Assembly (NCBI RefSeq): GCF_003336425.1
Contig: NZ_QEIO01000001.1
Coordinates: 1-64,000 of the forward strand
DNA length: 64,000 nucleotides
Source: Marinitenerispora sediminis
Lineage (GTDB): Bacteria; Actinomycetota; Actinomycetes; Streptosporangiales; Streptosporangiaceae
Direction: 5' to 3'
The position numbers and the translations under genes are program-made. Position 1 is the first letter of the stretch. Each line of letters opens with the position of its first letter. Shown piece by piece: positions 8,133-17,600 of the stretch. The notes under the pieces are model-generated. The model was not told the DNA's origin. It did no database searches and saw only the letters and a list, made by a program, of their open reading frames with translations.

Positions 8133-10991
8133 TCAGCGGGCTGCCCGCGAGCCGTCCCGCTCCACCACCAGCCCCCGTTCGTCGTCGAGGAGCGCACTGC
8201 GGCCCGCGTTCTCGGCGGGCCGCACCGTGCCGTCCCGCGACAGTCCGTGCACGAGCAGGCGGACGTCGCGCAGGTGGACGTTCGCGCTCCACGCCTCGGG
8301 GACCGCGGCACGCTCGTCGCCCTCGTCCAGCCAGCTCGCCGGAACGGGGATCGTGCGGGCCAGGAGGGGCCGCAGGTCCGCGGGGGTGAACGCCCCGCGA
8401 GCGCCGCTGCCCCGCGCGGGCAGTCCGCGGTCGCGCCGCCGGTCCAGCCAGCGCCGTCCCTGGTCGTCCTCGTAGCAGCAGATGACGCGCAGCGACTCCG
8501 CGCCGAACCGGGTCGCCACCTTTGCCTCGCCGAGGTCGTCGCGGTCGGTGAGCCGGTACAGGTCCCGCCGCACCTCCGCCGGCGGCGGGACCGCGGCGTT
8601 CGCTCCGAGCTGGCGGTGCGCGATCTCCTCCGCGAGTCGGTCCACGTCGCTGTCGGGGTTGCCGAGGTTCAGGTCGGCGTGCTCGTACATGCCGTCCACG
8701 AGCTCCTGCACGTCCTCGGGGACGCGGACCGGCCGTCCCGCCCACTTGCGCAGCAGGTTGTGCGTGCGCAGCAGGAGCGACGGGTGGTAGACGAACCGCC
8801 ACGGTCGCGGGAGCGATCGCGTGTCGTCCGGCTCGGTGGGGGCGATGACGACCATGCGCGGTTCCCGCGCCCATCCCGGCCGTTTGATGACGTTCAGGTG
8901 CTCGTGCCGCCAGCACCGCCCGGCCCGCTGGAGCAGGAGGTGCATCGGCGCGAGGTCCGTGATGAGCAGGTCGAGGTCGAGGTCGAGGCTCTGCTCGATG
9001 ATCTGCGTCGCGACGAGGATCGCCGACTGCGGCCGCGCGCCCTCGCGTGCCCCCTGCTTGCCGAATCTGCGCACGATGTCGGATGTGATCCGCTCCCGCT
9101 GTTCGGCGGGGAACCGCGAGTGCAGCAGGTGAAGTTCCGGGCGCACGCCGGCGCCCTCGCCTCCGAAGCGGTCGGCCAGCCGTCCGGCGATCTCGTCGTA
9201 GGTGCGCTGGGCCTCGGCGACGGTCGTGCAGATCACGGCCGCGCAGCCGCCCTCGTCGAGGAGGCCGGTGAGCTCGTCGCCGATCGCGTCGGCCCGTCCC
9301 GTGCTCTCGGGGCCGGTCAGGTCGACCTCGCGCAGCGACACGGCCAGGGGCTCGCGCGGCGTGGTGGGCAGCGGTTCCGGGTTGGCGGTCACCTGGTGGG
9401 TCCGCCCGTCGGCGTAGAGCCAACCGGGGTAGGCGATCGCCGGCGGGGGCGTGCGCTCTCCCCTGCGCCGTCCGGCGCCCTTCAGATAGGCGTCGACGAG
9501 CGTGGCGGCGATCCTGTGGTGCAGGGTCGCCGACAGCAGCACGACCGGCACCTGCAACCTGCCGAGCCAGGTGAGCAGCCGGGTGAGCAGGGCCTGCATG
9601 TAGGAGTCCGCGGCGTGCACCTCGTCGATGACGACCGTCTTGCCGCTGAGCCCGAGCATGCGGACCACGTTGTGGCGTCCCCGCAGCGCCGCCATCAGCG
9701 CCTGGTCGATGGTCCCGATGGCGTAGTCGGCGAACAGCCCCCGCTTGCGCCCCTGGAGCCACTCCGTCACCTCGATGAGACGCCGCCGTTCCGGCGACTC
9801 CGCGTCGGCGGCGACGGCGGCCCCCTCTCCGGAGTGGTCGCCGCTCGCCGGCTCGGAGGTTTCCGGGAGGTAGTCGGTGTTCAACCACGCCATGCCGTGC
9901 AGCAGCGTCATGCTCGCCGCAGCGTCGACGCGCCCGTCCAGGTAGGCGCGCACCCGGCCGTACATCTGGTCCGCGGTGGCCATGGTGGGCAGCGCCAGGT
10001 ACAGCCCGTTGCGGCCGGACGCCCGGCCCATGACCTCGGCGCCGTACAGCCCGGCCTCGGTCTTGCCCTCCCCCATCGGCGCCGCCACCACCAGCAGGCC
10101 GGGCCCGTCGCAGAGCTCGGGGAGCCACCGTTCGAGGGAGCGCTGCAGCCCGTTGGGCTCCGAGATCTCGGGGAACGCCGCCGTGAAGTTCCCGCTCCGG
10201 GCCGGCGGACGGGAGAGCCCCGCCTCGACCAGCAGGTCGGGGACGTTGCGGCGCGCCGCCGCGAGATGCCGCCGCAGATCCACCGGCCCGTCGGAGAGAA
10301 CGGCCAGCTGCTTCCGCACGAAGTGCAACTGGCTCACCAGCCAGTCGGCCTGGATGACGATCCCGCAGACCAGCGCGGCCGCCGCCCCGTCGATCCGCGT
10401 CGGCGCAGCCGGCCGTCCCATCAGTTCGCTCACCGCGTCCAAGTGGGCACGACGCTGCGCCTCCCACGCGTCGTCGGCGTATCCCAGCGCCCGCAGCGGG
10501 GAGGCCGAGTGACTCTCCTCCTGATGGTGGAACCGCCCGTGGTGCCCGCCGAGCAGTTGCGCCACCATGGTGGCAGCGGCGGGCATGCCTTCCGCCGGAT
10601 ATCCGATTCCCGGAAGTGCGTATTGCAGCCACTGGGCCGCCACGTGATCATGACCGCCGTGAACCGCGGAAACCGGGTATTCACCCGGGAGGGCGGACGG
10701 GTCCATTGCCTGGAACTCGTAAGTGATCTTGCCGATATCATGGAGCGCGGCCCAATGGGCCACCAGGAGACCGGCGTCATCGACATCCACTCCGAGCGCG
10801 TCGACAATGGTCAACCGGGCACCGGCGGCTATGTGGTCACGCCACAGCGCTTCGGCGGCAGCTCCGGCATCGAGAAGATGACAGATAACCGGATAGGTGA
10901 CGCCTTCACCCAATCCATCCGATTTCCCCCACAGGCGAAGATCAACATAACCCTCGCGATCTTCACGCGAGGGAACAGAATCCTCCGACAA
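8133..10991 (-). CDS. cas3: CRISPR nuclease-helicase Cas3, type I-E
   Basis: 952 aa from a TTG at 10991, preceded by GAGGGG at suitable distance. Cas3 unwinds and shreds target DNA after Cascade binding. The N-terminal HD nuclease shows His 38, HDIGK at 84-88 and GGHHGRFH at about 148-155. The SF2 helicase has Walker A in APMGEGKTEAG (about 304-314), DEVH at 456-459, motif III LLSATL at about 485-490 and the late QRAGRCWRH motif. It is first in the operon; array 2's leader lies upstream on the other strand, so 10992-11180 probably holds both promoters. Confidence 0.96.
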   Translation of the reverse strand: MSEDSVPSREDREGYVDLRLWGKSDGLGEGVTYPVICHLLDAGAAAEALWRDHIAAGARLTIVDALGVDVDDAGLLVAHWAALHDIGKITYEFQAMDPSALPGEYPVSAVHGGHDHVAAQWLQYALPGIGYPAEGMPAAATMVAQLLGGHHGRFHHQEESHSASPLRALGYADDAWEAQRRAHLDAVSELMGRPAAPTRIDGAAAALVCGIVIQADWLVSQLHFVRKQLAVLSDGPVDLRRHLAAARRNVPDLLVEAGLSRPPARSGNFTAAFPEISEPNGLQRSLERWLPELCDGPGLLVVAAPMGEGKTEAGLYGAEVMGRASGRNGLYLALPTMATADQMYGRVRAYLDGRVDAAASMTLLHGMAWLNTDYLPETSEPASGDHSGEGAAVAADAESPERRRLIEVTEWLQGRKRGLFADYAIGTIDQALMAALRGRHNVVRMLGLSGKTVVIDEVHAADSYMQALLTRLLTWLGRLQVPVVLLSATLHHRIAATLVDAYLKGAGRRRGERTPPPAIAYPGWLYADGRTHQVTANPEPLPTTPREPLAVSLREVDLTGPESTGRADAIGDELTGLLDEGGCAAVICTTVAEAQRTYDEIAGRLADRFGGEGAGVRPELHLLHSRFPAEQRERITSDIVRRFGKQGAREGARPQSAILVATQIIEQSLDLDLDLLITDLAPMHLLLQRAGRCWRHEHLNVIKRPGWAREPRMVVIAPTEPDDTRSLPRPWRFVYHPSLLLRTHNLLRKWAGRPVRVPEDVQELVDGMYEHADLNLGNPDSDVDRLAEEIAHRQLGANAAVPPPAEVRRDLYRLTDRDDLGEAKVATRFGAESLRVICCYEDDQGRRWLDRRRDRGLPARGSGARGAFTPADLRPLLARTIPVPASWLDEGDERAAVPEAWSANVHLRDVRLLVHGLSRDGTVRPAENAGRSALLDDERGLVVERDGSRAAR

Positions 10992-11009
10992 GGACCAATC
11001 CCCTCAGTC

Positions 11010-11180
11010 CAGCCCTCCCCGATACCGCGTAGATTAGCGACGAGGGCGGACACTTATCAGACTTTCACGAGAAAAATCATGCAACTACTTTCTGTCAGCG
11101 AATGGCTACAGCGACTCCCAACTGGCGGCCATTTCATGTCACAAATCAATAACGGCCCGCGTCGTCCCAGGTGAGGAAGT
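11010..11180 (+). promoter_or_regulatory. CRISPR leader of array 2 / cas operon promoter region
   Basis: A/T-richer region between the cas3 start (minus) and the first repeat of array 2 (plus). Its last 40 bases, with AAATCAATAACGG, CGCGTCGT, CAGGT and GAAGT, align to the array 1 leader end with few mismatches. It therefore probably carries the array 2 crRNA promoter and adaptation signals, with the divergent cas promoter toward cas3. No single promoter hexamer pair is convincing. Confidence 0.75.
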
Positions 11181-12728
11181 CTGAGCCCCACGCACGTGGG
11201 GGTGGACCGTTTCCTACGGTGAGTCGCATGCCCGCGAGTCTCTGAGCCCCACGCACGTGGGGGTGGACCGGAGGCGCGCACCCGGCCCGACAGATCGGCC
11301 GCCCTGAGCCCCACGCACGTGGGGGTGGACCGCCGGGCTCCGACGACGACCCGTTGTTCGCCGCCTGAGCCCCACGCACGTGGGGGTGGACCGGCTCTGC
11401 GGTCGCCGAGGTACTCCTTGAGGTCCTGAGCCCCACGCACGTGGGGTGGACCGGCGAGGGGGTGACCGTGGCAGACGACGAGGAGCTGAGCCCCACGCAC
11501 GTGGGGGTGGACCGGGCCCCGCGGCTGCCACCGCGAGGCCCCGATACTGAGCCCCACGCACGTGGGGGTGGACCGCGGTCGGTGATCGAGATGCGGCTCG
11601 ACTCGATCTGAGCCCCACGCACGTGGGGGTGGACCGTGTCACAGCCGGCGTCACGCCGGCGTCACGGACTGAGCCCCACGCACGTGGGGGTGGACCGTCA
11701 TCGGCCGAGGGCGGACGCGCGGCAGCGGCCTGAGCCCCACGCACGTGGGGGTGGACCGGGCCCACCGGCGTCGAGCGGTTCCCCAACGAGCTGAGCCCCA
11801 CGCACGTGGGGGTGGACCGGTCACCGACGCCGGCCGCGTCGACACGGTCGCCTGAGCCCCACGCACGTGGGGGTGGACCGTCCCCCGACTTCCGCGAAGC
11901 CGCGGGGACCACCTGAGCCCCACGCACGTGGGGGTGGACCGTAGCGGTGGAACATCAGCCCGTCGCTGCCCTCCTGAGCCCCACGCACGTGGGGGTGGAC
12001 CGTTCGGATTCGACACGTACAAGACGCAGAACATCTGAGCCCCACGCACGTGGGGGTGGACCGTCGCGCCGGAAGATCGACGCCGCGATGGCCGCCTGAG
12101 CCCCACGCACGTGGGGGTGGACCGCTCGCGCGACTGCGACGGCTCACCGCCCGCCACTGAGCCCCACGCACGTGGGGGTGGACCGGTGATGATCTGAGCG
12201 TGCATTGGTTCCTTCCTCTGAGCCCCACGCACGTGGGGGTGGACCGGCGGCATCGCTCCGGCGGTCGCGCACCAGGCACTGAGCCCCACGCACGTGGGGG
12301 TGGACCGTCGTGCGCCGCTGGCCGGACGTCATCGCCATCCTGAGCCCCACGCACGTGGGGGTGGACCGCGCGCACCAGCTCGGGCAGGTTCGCCATGGCC
12401 CTGAGCCCCACGCACGTGGGGGTGGACCGGAGCTGTTCGTGTCCCCGTCGGCCCGGCTGCGCTGAGCCCCACGCACGTGGGGGTGGACCGGAGCTGTTCT
12501 CGTGCGCCGCTGGCCGGACGTCATCGCCATCCTGAGCCCCACGCACGTGGGGGTGGACCGGAGATCCAGAACGCGGCGTCCATCATCGCCCCCTGAGCCC
12601 CACGCACGTGGGGGTGGACCGCGGACCGGGCGCTGGCCGAGGTCGAAGCGTGTCTGACCCCCACGCACGTGGGGATGGACCTGCGTGAGCTGTCCAGACG
12701 GATGACGTCGTCTTGTGAGCCCCACGCC
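11181..12728 (+). CRISPR. CRISPR array 2, type I-E, 25 repeats plus a terminal stub
   Basis: Repeats start at 11181, 11242, 11304 and then every 61 bp with few exceptions, to 12654; a stub with TGAGCCCCACG lies at about 12715. The repeat starts CTGAG, then shares the hairpin core and GGTGGACCG end with array 1. The copy at 11426 has lost one G (28 nt). The copy at 12654 is degenerate, marking the distal end. Most spacers are 32 nt; one is 33 (11271-11303) and one is 41 (12491-12531). Transcription is rightward, away from cas3. Confidence 0.97.
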
Positions 12729-12789
12729 ACCCGAAACCACCCCGGAGCCCCCGCCTTCAGCTCCGCAGCCGGTCGAGCGCCCACTCCCG

Positions 12790-13539
12790 TCAGTGCCGGT
12801 CTACCCCCAGCATGGCCAGCAGGTCCGCTCGCAAGGCCACGAACTCCGGGGCCGAGCGTCGGCGTGGGCGGGGGAGGCCGATCGGCTGGTCCTGGGCGAT
12901 CACGCCGTCGCGCATGACCAGCACCCGGTCGGCGAGCAGGACCGCCTCCTCTACGTCGTGGGTGACCAGGACGACGGCGCAGCCGTGGCGCTGCCAGAGT
13001 TCGGCGACGAGGTCCTGGGCTTTGATCCTCGTGAGCGCGTCGAGCGCGGAGAAGGGTTCGTCGAGCAGCAGCAGGTCGGGGTCGCGGACGAGCGCGCGGG
13101 CCAGTGCCGCGCGCTGGGCCTCGCCGCCTGAGAGGACCTTGGGCCACACGTCCACCCGGTGGCCGAGGCCGACTTCCTCCAGCGCGCGGACGGCACGGTT
13201 CCGGTCGGGGCGGCCGGGCAGGCCCAGGACGACGTTGCGCCATACCCGCTTCCAGGGGATCAGCCGTGGTGCCTGGAAGCCGACCGCGCGCCTGCGGGCC
13301 ACGGTGACCTCGCCGGTGATGTCGTGGTCGAGGTCGGCGAGGACGCGCAGCAGGGTGGATTTGCCGCAGCCGCTGGCGCCGAGCAGTGCGACGAACTCGC
13401 CGGACGCCACGTCGAGGGAGAGGCCGTCGATGACGGCACGCCCGTCGAAGGCGCGGGTGAGACCGCGCACCCGCACGACGGTGCCGTCGGCGGGAGCGGC
13501 TGGTGCGGGGGTCAGGTTCCGCTGAAGGCCGGACGCCAT
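12790..13539 (-). CDS. ABC transporter ATPase, sulfonate/nitrate/taurine type (SsuB-like)
   Basis: 249 aa. It energises import with the permease and lipoprotein encoded upstream. Walker A is GASGCGKSTLL, the signature is LSGGEAQRAALARAL, and Walker B LLLLDEPFSALD is followed by the switch His in VLVTHDVEEAVLLADRV. FQAPRLIPWKRVWRNV is the Q-loop region typical of the SsuB/TauB/NrtD subfamily. The chosen ATG at 13539 overlaps the permease gene by 28 bp. Sulfonate is favoured by the neighbouring monooxygenase and flavin reductase, but substrate cannot be read from the ATPase. Confidence 0.9.
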   Translation of the reverse strand: MASGLQRNLTPAPAAPADGTVVRVRGLTRAFDGRAVIDGLSLDVASGEFVALLGASGCGKSTLLRVLADLDHDITGEVTVARRRAVGFQAPRLIPWKRVWRNVVLGLPGRPDRNRAVRALEEVGLGHRVDVWPKVLSGGEAQRAALARALVRDPDLLLLDEPFSALDALTRIKAQDLVAELWQRHGCAVVLVTHDVEEAVLLADRVLVMRDGVIAQDQPIGLPRPRRRSAPEFVALRADLLAMLGVDRH

Positions 13540-14420
13540 GCGAGAAGCACCCTTTCGAGGACGCGGACGATGAGATCGGCGAGGAGGCCGAGGAACGCGT
13601 AGAGGACGAGGCAGACGACGATGACGTCGGTCTGGAAGAACTCGCGGGCGTTGTTCATGAGGTACCCGATACCTGACGAGGCGTTGATCGTCTCCCCGAA
13701 GACCAGCGCGAGCCAGGCGGAGCCGAGGGCGTAACGCAGGCCGACGAGCGCGCTGGGCATGGCCCCGGGCAGCACGATGTGCCGGACGGTGCCGAACCGG
13801 CCGAGACCGAGCGTGCGGCCGGCCTCGATCAGCGCGGAGTCGACGTTGCGGATCCCCCCGTAGATGTTCATGTACAGCGGGAACGTGACGGTGAGCGCGA
13901 TGAGGGCGATCTTGGGTTCCTCGCCGATGCCGAACCAGATGATGAGCAGCGGGATGAGCCCGATGGTGGGTACGGTGCGCAGCATCTGCACGGGAGCGTC
14001 GATGAGGTCCTCGCCCAGGCGGAAGAGCCCGGACACGGTGGCGAGGACGACGGCGGCGCCGATCCCGATGCCGAGGCCGGCGAGCACCCGGCTGAGCGAG
14101 GTCAGCACGGCGTCCTGCAGTTCGCCGGTCTCGGCGAGTCCGGCGGCCGTGGTGACGATGGTGCCGGGCGCGGCGAGGGTCTCCTCCGGCAGCGCCCCGG
14201 TGGCGCTGGCGAGCTGCCAGAGCAGAACGAGGGCGACCGGGCTGGCGGTCTTGATCAGCCAGCGGGGCGGGCGGCCGCGGCGGCGCCCGGTGGAGCGCAC
14301 CGTCTCGGCCGGGACGGCGGGGTCCGGCGTCCCGGTGCGCGGCCCGGCCGTGTCGGGTTCGGCCGGGTGGGGTTCGGCGGGATCGGACCGGAGTCCGGCG
14401 GGGGGCTGGTGGAGGCTCAC
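13512..14420 (-). CDS. ABC transporter permease, SsuC-like
   Basis: 302 aa from a GTG at 14420. A Pro-rich tail of about 55 residues precedes about six membrane segments, starting with SPVALVLLWQLASATGALP. The cytoplasmic coupling motif (EAGRTLGLGRFGTVRHIVLPGAMPSALVGLR) is the classic binding-protein-dependent permease EAA loop. It sits between the lipoprotein and ATPase genes in one minus-strand operon. Confidence 0.9.
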   Translation of the reverse strand: MSLHQPPAGLRSDPAEPHPAEPDTAGPRTGTPDPAVPAETVRSTGRRRGRPPRWLIKTASPVALVLLWQLASATGALPEETLAAPGTIVTTAAGLAETGELQDAVLTSLSRVLAGLGIGIGAAVVLATVSGLFRLGEDLIDAPVQMLRTVPTIGLIPLLIIWFGIGEEPKIALIALTVTFPLYMNIYGGIRNVDSALIEAGRTLGLGRFGTVRHIVLPGAMPSALVGLRYALGSAWLALVFGETINASSGIGYLMNNAREFFQTDVIVVCLVLYAFLGLLADLIVRVLERVLLAWRPAFSGT

Positions 14421-14485
14421 GGGCGGTACTCCTCGTCGGCGGTCGGTCTGGGGCGGTCGGGAGCCGGGGTCGGCGCCGGCTCGGA

Positions 14486-15475
14486 TCAGCCGACGTCCCC
14501 GGCCCGGTCGACCACGTCCGTGACGTGCGCGGTGAGGTCCAGCTCGCGGTCCGGCAGCACCTGCCCGTCCACCCAGGTGCGGTGCACGGCCGCGAGTTCC
14601 TCGGCGAAGGCGTCGTCCACGGGCACCCTCCGGTAGGCGGTGTTGGAGTCGCCCACCTCCCGGGCGATCTCGACGGGCTGCCGGGAGAACTCGGCGTAGA
14701 ACTCGGCATAGGCCTCGGGGTCCTCCCGCCCCCACGCGTAGGCGCGGTCGACCCGGTCGGCGTAGTCGGCGATGGCCTGCACCCGGAGCGGGTCGGCCAG
14801 CGTCTCCTCGGTCGCGCTCAGCACGGAGTAGCCGGGCAGCAGGTCCTCGCCGTCGACGAGCACCCTGGCGTCGAGCTCGCCGACGGCGCGCGCCTGGTAC
14901 ACGCCCCAGATCGCCCAGGCGTCGATGCTGCCGGAGGAGAAAGCGGTACTGGCGTCCACCGGCGCGAGGAAGGACGCGTTGACGTCGCCCGCCGACAGGC
15001 CCTCTTCGCGCAGCGCCTCCAGCAGCAGGTAGTGGCCGATGCTGCCGCGGGTCGTGGGGGACACGTCGGCGCCTCTGAGGTCGGCGACGGACTGCACGGC
15101 GCTGTCCTCGGGCACGAGGAGGGCGGTGCCCTTGCCGTCGTTGGACCACGCGGCGACCGCGCTGATGGCGGACCCGCCGGCGATGGCGCTCACGGTGGGG
15201 GCGTCCGCCGCGGCCCCGATGTCGATGGCGTCGGCCTTGAGGGCCTCGTGCAGGTTGACCGCCGCGGCGTACTCGGACCACTCGATCTCATAGGGCACGT
15301 CGTCCAGCAGCCCGGCCTCCTCCAGCAGCGCGCGGGTGGCTCCGGTCTGGTCGCCGACGCGCAGGGTGACGTCGGAGATGTCCTCGGCGCGCACGTCGTC
15401 GCCGGCGGCGCACCCGGCGGCCAGGACGAGGGCCAGCGCGAGCGTGGCGGCCGGGGCACCGCGGTGGACGGTCAT
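14486..15475 (-). CDS. Substrate-binding lipoprotein, SsuA-like
   Basis: 329 aa from the ATG at 15475. The signal peptide ends in a lipobox (LVLAAGC), so the protein is anchored outside the membrane and captures substrate for the SsuBC-like pair. The mature part has the SsuA/TauA/NMT1 fold pattern: TLRVGDQTGATRALLEEAGL, then IDIGAAADAPTVSAIAGG. An in-frame ATG 15 codons earlier would put extra residues before the signal peptide and is less likely. The upstream region to the IclR gene holds a conserved operator-like element. Confidence 0.9.
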   Translation of the reverse strand: MTVHRGAPAATLALALVLAAGCAAGDDVRAEDISDVTLRVGDQTGATRALLEEAGLLDDVPYEIEWSEYAAAVNLHEALKADAIDIGAAADAPTVSAIAGGSAISAVAAWSNDGKGTALLVPEDSAVQSVADLRGADVSPTTRGSIGHYLLLEALREEGLSAGDVNASFLAPVDASTAFSSGSIDAWAIWGVYQARAVGELDARVLVDGEDLLPGYSVLSATEETLADPLRVQAIADYADRVDRAYAWGREDPEAYAEFYAEFSRQPVEIAREVGDSNTAYRRVPVDDAFAEELAAVHRTWVDGQVLPDRELDLTAHVTDVVDRAGDVG

Positions 15476-15548
15476 GAGGGGCTCCGATTCCGGTACGCCG
15501 CCGACACCGACGGCTTCCACATTGTGCTCGTATGATCCCGCAATATAG

Positions 15549-15579
15549 TAATCTCTACTAAGTCAGTCAAGTTAGTGGA
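15549..15579. promoter_or_regulatory. Operator-like element, copy 1 (sulfonate locus)
   Basis: It lies between the divergent binding-protein and IclR genes. It matches 23 of 31 positions with 17601-17631, and 19 of 23 in the core. The core contains two adjacent 9-mers, AAGTCAGTC and AAGTTAGTG. Strong conservation in two otherwise unrelated intergenic regions of one locus implies a shared regulator, most simply the IclR protein encoded alongside. Confidence 0.7.
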
Positions 15580-15647
15580 TTTACCGGAGCGGTACTCCGG
15601 CCCCGCGCCCCCACACCGGTGCGACCGGGCCGGGCGGGAGCGACACT

Positions 15648-16433
15648 GTGAGAATGACGATCGACACCTCCAGCCGGCCGGCACCGCGTCCCCGCGCCGG
15701 GACCCAGTCGGTGGACCGCGCCATCGCGATCCTGCGCTGCTTCGAGCGTGCGGTGACGCTCACGCCCACCCAGGTCGCCCACCAGCTCGATCTGACGGTG
15801 AGCACCGCGCACCGCCTGATGCGGGCGCTGCACGAGACGGGCCTGCTCGGCCGCGACCCCGTCACGGAGAGCTACCACCTCGGCGTGACCTCGGCCGTGC
15901 TGGGTCGGCTGGCCCTCGAACGGCTCGGCACCACGGTCATGCAGCCGACACTGGAGCGCCTGCGCGACGCCACGGGCGAGTCGGTCACCCTGGGAGTGCG
16001 TTCCGGCGACGAGGTGGCCGTGCTCGTGCAACTGCCGTCCGCGCACCCGCTGCGCTACGACCAGCAGCCCGGCGCCCGCAACCCGATCCACGTCTGCTCC
16101 ATGGGCAAGACGCTGCTCGCCTTCGGCGACCCGGCCGTGGCACTCCCCGAGCCCTTCCCCCGCTACACGGACGCGACCATCACCGACCGCGCGTCCCTGG
16201 ACACAGAGCTCGCCCGCGTCCGTGAGCGCGGATACGCGGTCAGCGACGGGGAACGGGTGATCGGCGTGCGCGCCATCGCGGCACCGGTCCGCGACCACGC
16301 GGGCCGGGTGTTCGCGGCGGTCGCGCTGCAGGTCCCCAGCGTCCGGTTCGGCGACGACCGGCTGGCCGAGCTGGCCGCGGCCGTGACGGCGGCCGCGGCC
16401 GAACTCTCCGCCCAGGCCCCGGGCCGCGGCTGA
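15648..16433 (+). CDS. IclR-family transcriptional regulator
   Basis: 261 aa from a GTG with GGGAG seven bases upstream; an ATG two codons later is an alternative. The winged helix (about residues 18-75) contains SVDRAIAILRCF and LDLTVSTAHRLMRALHETGLL. The C-terminal effector domain has the family's PIHVCSMGKTLLAF block and an ARVRERGYAVSDGERVIGVRAIAAPV segment. Divergent from the transporter operon and close to the monooxygenase, it is the likely local regulator; its effector is unknown. Confidence 0.92.
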   Translation: MRMTIDTSSRPAPRPRAGTQSVDRAIAILRCFERAVTLTPTQVAHQLDLTVSTAHRLMRALHETGLLGRDPVTESYHLGVTSAVLGRLALERLGTTVMQPTLERLRDATGESVTLGVRSGDEVAVLVQLPSAHPLRYDQQPGARNPIHVCSMGKTLLAFGDPAVALPEPFPRYTDATITDRASLDTELARVRERGYAVSDGERVIGVRAIAAPVRDHAGRVFAAVALQVPSVRFGDDRLAELAAAVTAAAAELSAQAPGRG

Positions 16434-16454
16434 CCGCGCCCGGCGCCCGCGTCC

Positions 16455-17555
16455 TCAGACCGCCGCGGCGGCGCGGTGCGCCAGCTCCGAGCGGACCAGC
16501 GGAAGCAGGTCCCGCCCGTAGGCGACCGCGTCCTCCAGCGGCTCGTAGCCGCGGATGAGGATCGTGGTCACCCCGATGTCGACGTAGTCGAGCAGGGCGC
16601 GGGCGACCGTCTCGGGGCTGCCCACCAGCGCGGTCGAGTTGCCCGCCGCCCCCGTGGCCTTGGCCGTGGCCGTCCACAGCGCCCGGTCGTGCACCTCGCC
16701 GCGGTCCGCGGCCGCCAGCAGCCGCCGCGACCCGACGCTGGACTCCCGGTTCAGCACGTAGGGAGCGCTGCCGTTGCCGGCCGGAGACACCGTCCCGCCC
16801 TCGATGACGCGCAGGATCGACCGCGCCCGCTCCCACGCCTCCTCGTCGGTGCGCCCGAGGATCGGGCGGAAGGACACCGAAATCCCGACCTCGGCCGGAT
16901 CCCGGCCGGCCGCGGTCGCCGCGGCCCGCACAGAGGCGATCTGCTCCGCGGTCTCCCGCAGCGGCTCGCCCCACAGCGCGTAGACGTCGGCGTGCCGGCC
17001 GCCCACCCGGTAGGCGTCCGCGGAGGATCCGCCGAAGTAGATCGGCACGCGTGGCCGGGTGAACGTGGGGACCCGGGACAGCGCGCCTTCGACCCGGTAG
17101 AACTCGCCCTCGAACGAGAACGGCTCGGTGGCCGCCCAGGTGCGGCGGACCACGTCGAGGTACTCGTCGGTCCGCCGGTACCGCGTCGTCTTGTCGGTGT
17201 GGTCGCCGTCGCGACGCTGCTCGGTGTCGCTGGCGCCGCTGATGATGTGCACCGCGATCCGGCCACCGGTGAACTGGTCGAGCGTGGCGATCTTGCGCGC
17301 CCAGACGGTGGGTGCGACGAAGCCGGGCCGGTGCGCGATGAGGAAGCCGAGTCGTTCGGTGTGCGCGGCCGCGTACCCGGCGACCGCGAACCCGTCGGCG
17401 TCCCACGAGTGGTAGCCGATCAGCACCCGGTCGAAGCTGGCCTCCTCGTGCGCCTGCGCGAACCGGCGGGTGTAGTCGCGGTCCAGGAACGGGCCGCGTA
17501 CGGGGCGGATCTCCGAGGCGTCGCTGGTCCGGATCATGCCGATGAACTCGACCAT
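16455..17555 (-). CDS. LLM-class flavin-dependent monooxygenase (SsuD-like)
   Basis: 366 aa from the ATG at 17555, preceded by GAGGGA. The luciferase-like TIM barrel is evident: FDRVLIGYHSWDADGF, AHRPGFVAPTVWARKIATLDQFTGGRIAVHIISG and VPIYFGGSSADAYRVGGRHADVYALWGEP. SsuD relatives use reduced FMN and O2 to release sulfite from alkanesulfonates. The nearby flavin reductase, the SsuABC-like transporter and the repeated operator support a sulfonate-type substrate, though other LLM substrates cannot be excluded. The open frame starts 11 codons earlier but lacks a ribosome site. Confidence 0.88.
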   Translation of the reverse strand: MVEFIGMIRTSDASEIRPVRGPFLDRDYTRRFAQAHEEASFDRVLIGYHSWDADGFAVAGYAAAHTERLGFLIAHRPGFVAPTVWARKIATLDQFTGGRIAVHIISGASDTEQRRDGDHTDKTTRYRRTDEYLDVVRRTWAATEPFSFEGEFYRVEGALSRVPTFTRPRVPIYFGGSSADAYRVGGRHADVYALWGEPLRETAEQIASVRAAATAAGRDPAEVGISVSFRPILGRTDEEAWERARSILRVIEGGTVSPAGNGSAPYVLNRESSVGSRRLLAAADRGEVHDRALWTATAKATGAAGNSTALVGSPETVARALLDYVDIGVTTILIRGYEPLEDAVAYGRDLLPLVRSELAHRAAAAV

Positions 17556-17600
17556 GGTTCCCTCAATCCCACATTGCGTGAATGGCACTTCGTAATGTAA

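Noticed and set aside
6804-11174. 1456-codon plus-strand frame across cas3 and cse1
   Set aside because: Antisense to genes with clear domains; it arises from GC-rich third positions.
12308-12339. Considered whether array spacers target genes in this window
   Set aside because: By eye no spacer matches elsewhere in the window; a proper search of both strands would be needed to exclude it.
11057-12740. Similar reading frames over array 2
   Set aside because: Repeat-derived, same reason; no ribosome sites or family similarity.
13512-15281. Long minus-strand frame joining permease and binding-protein region
   Set aside because: Only the last 302 codons resemble a permease; the upstream part is the binding-protein gene out of frame.
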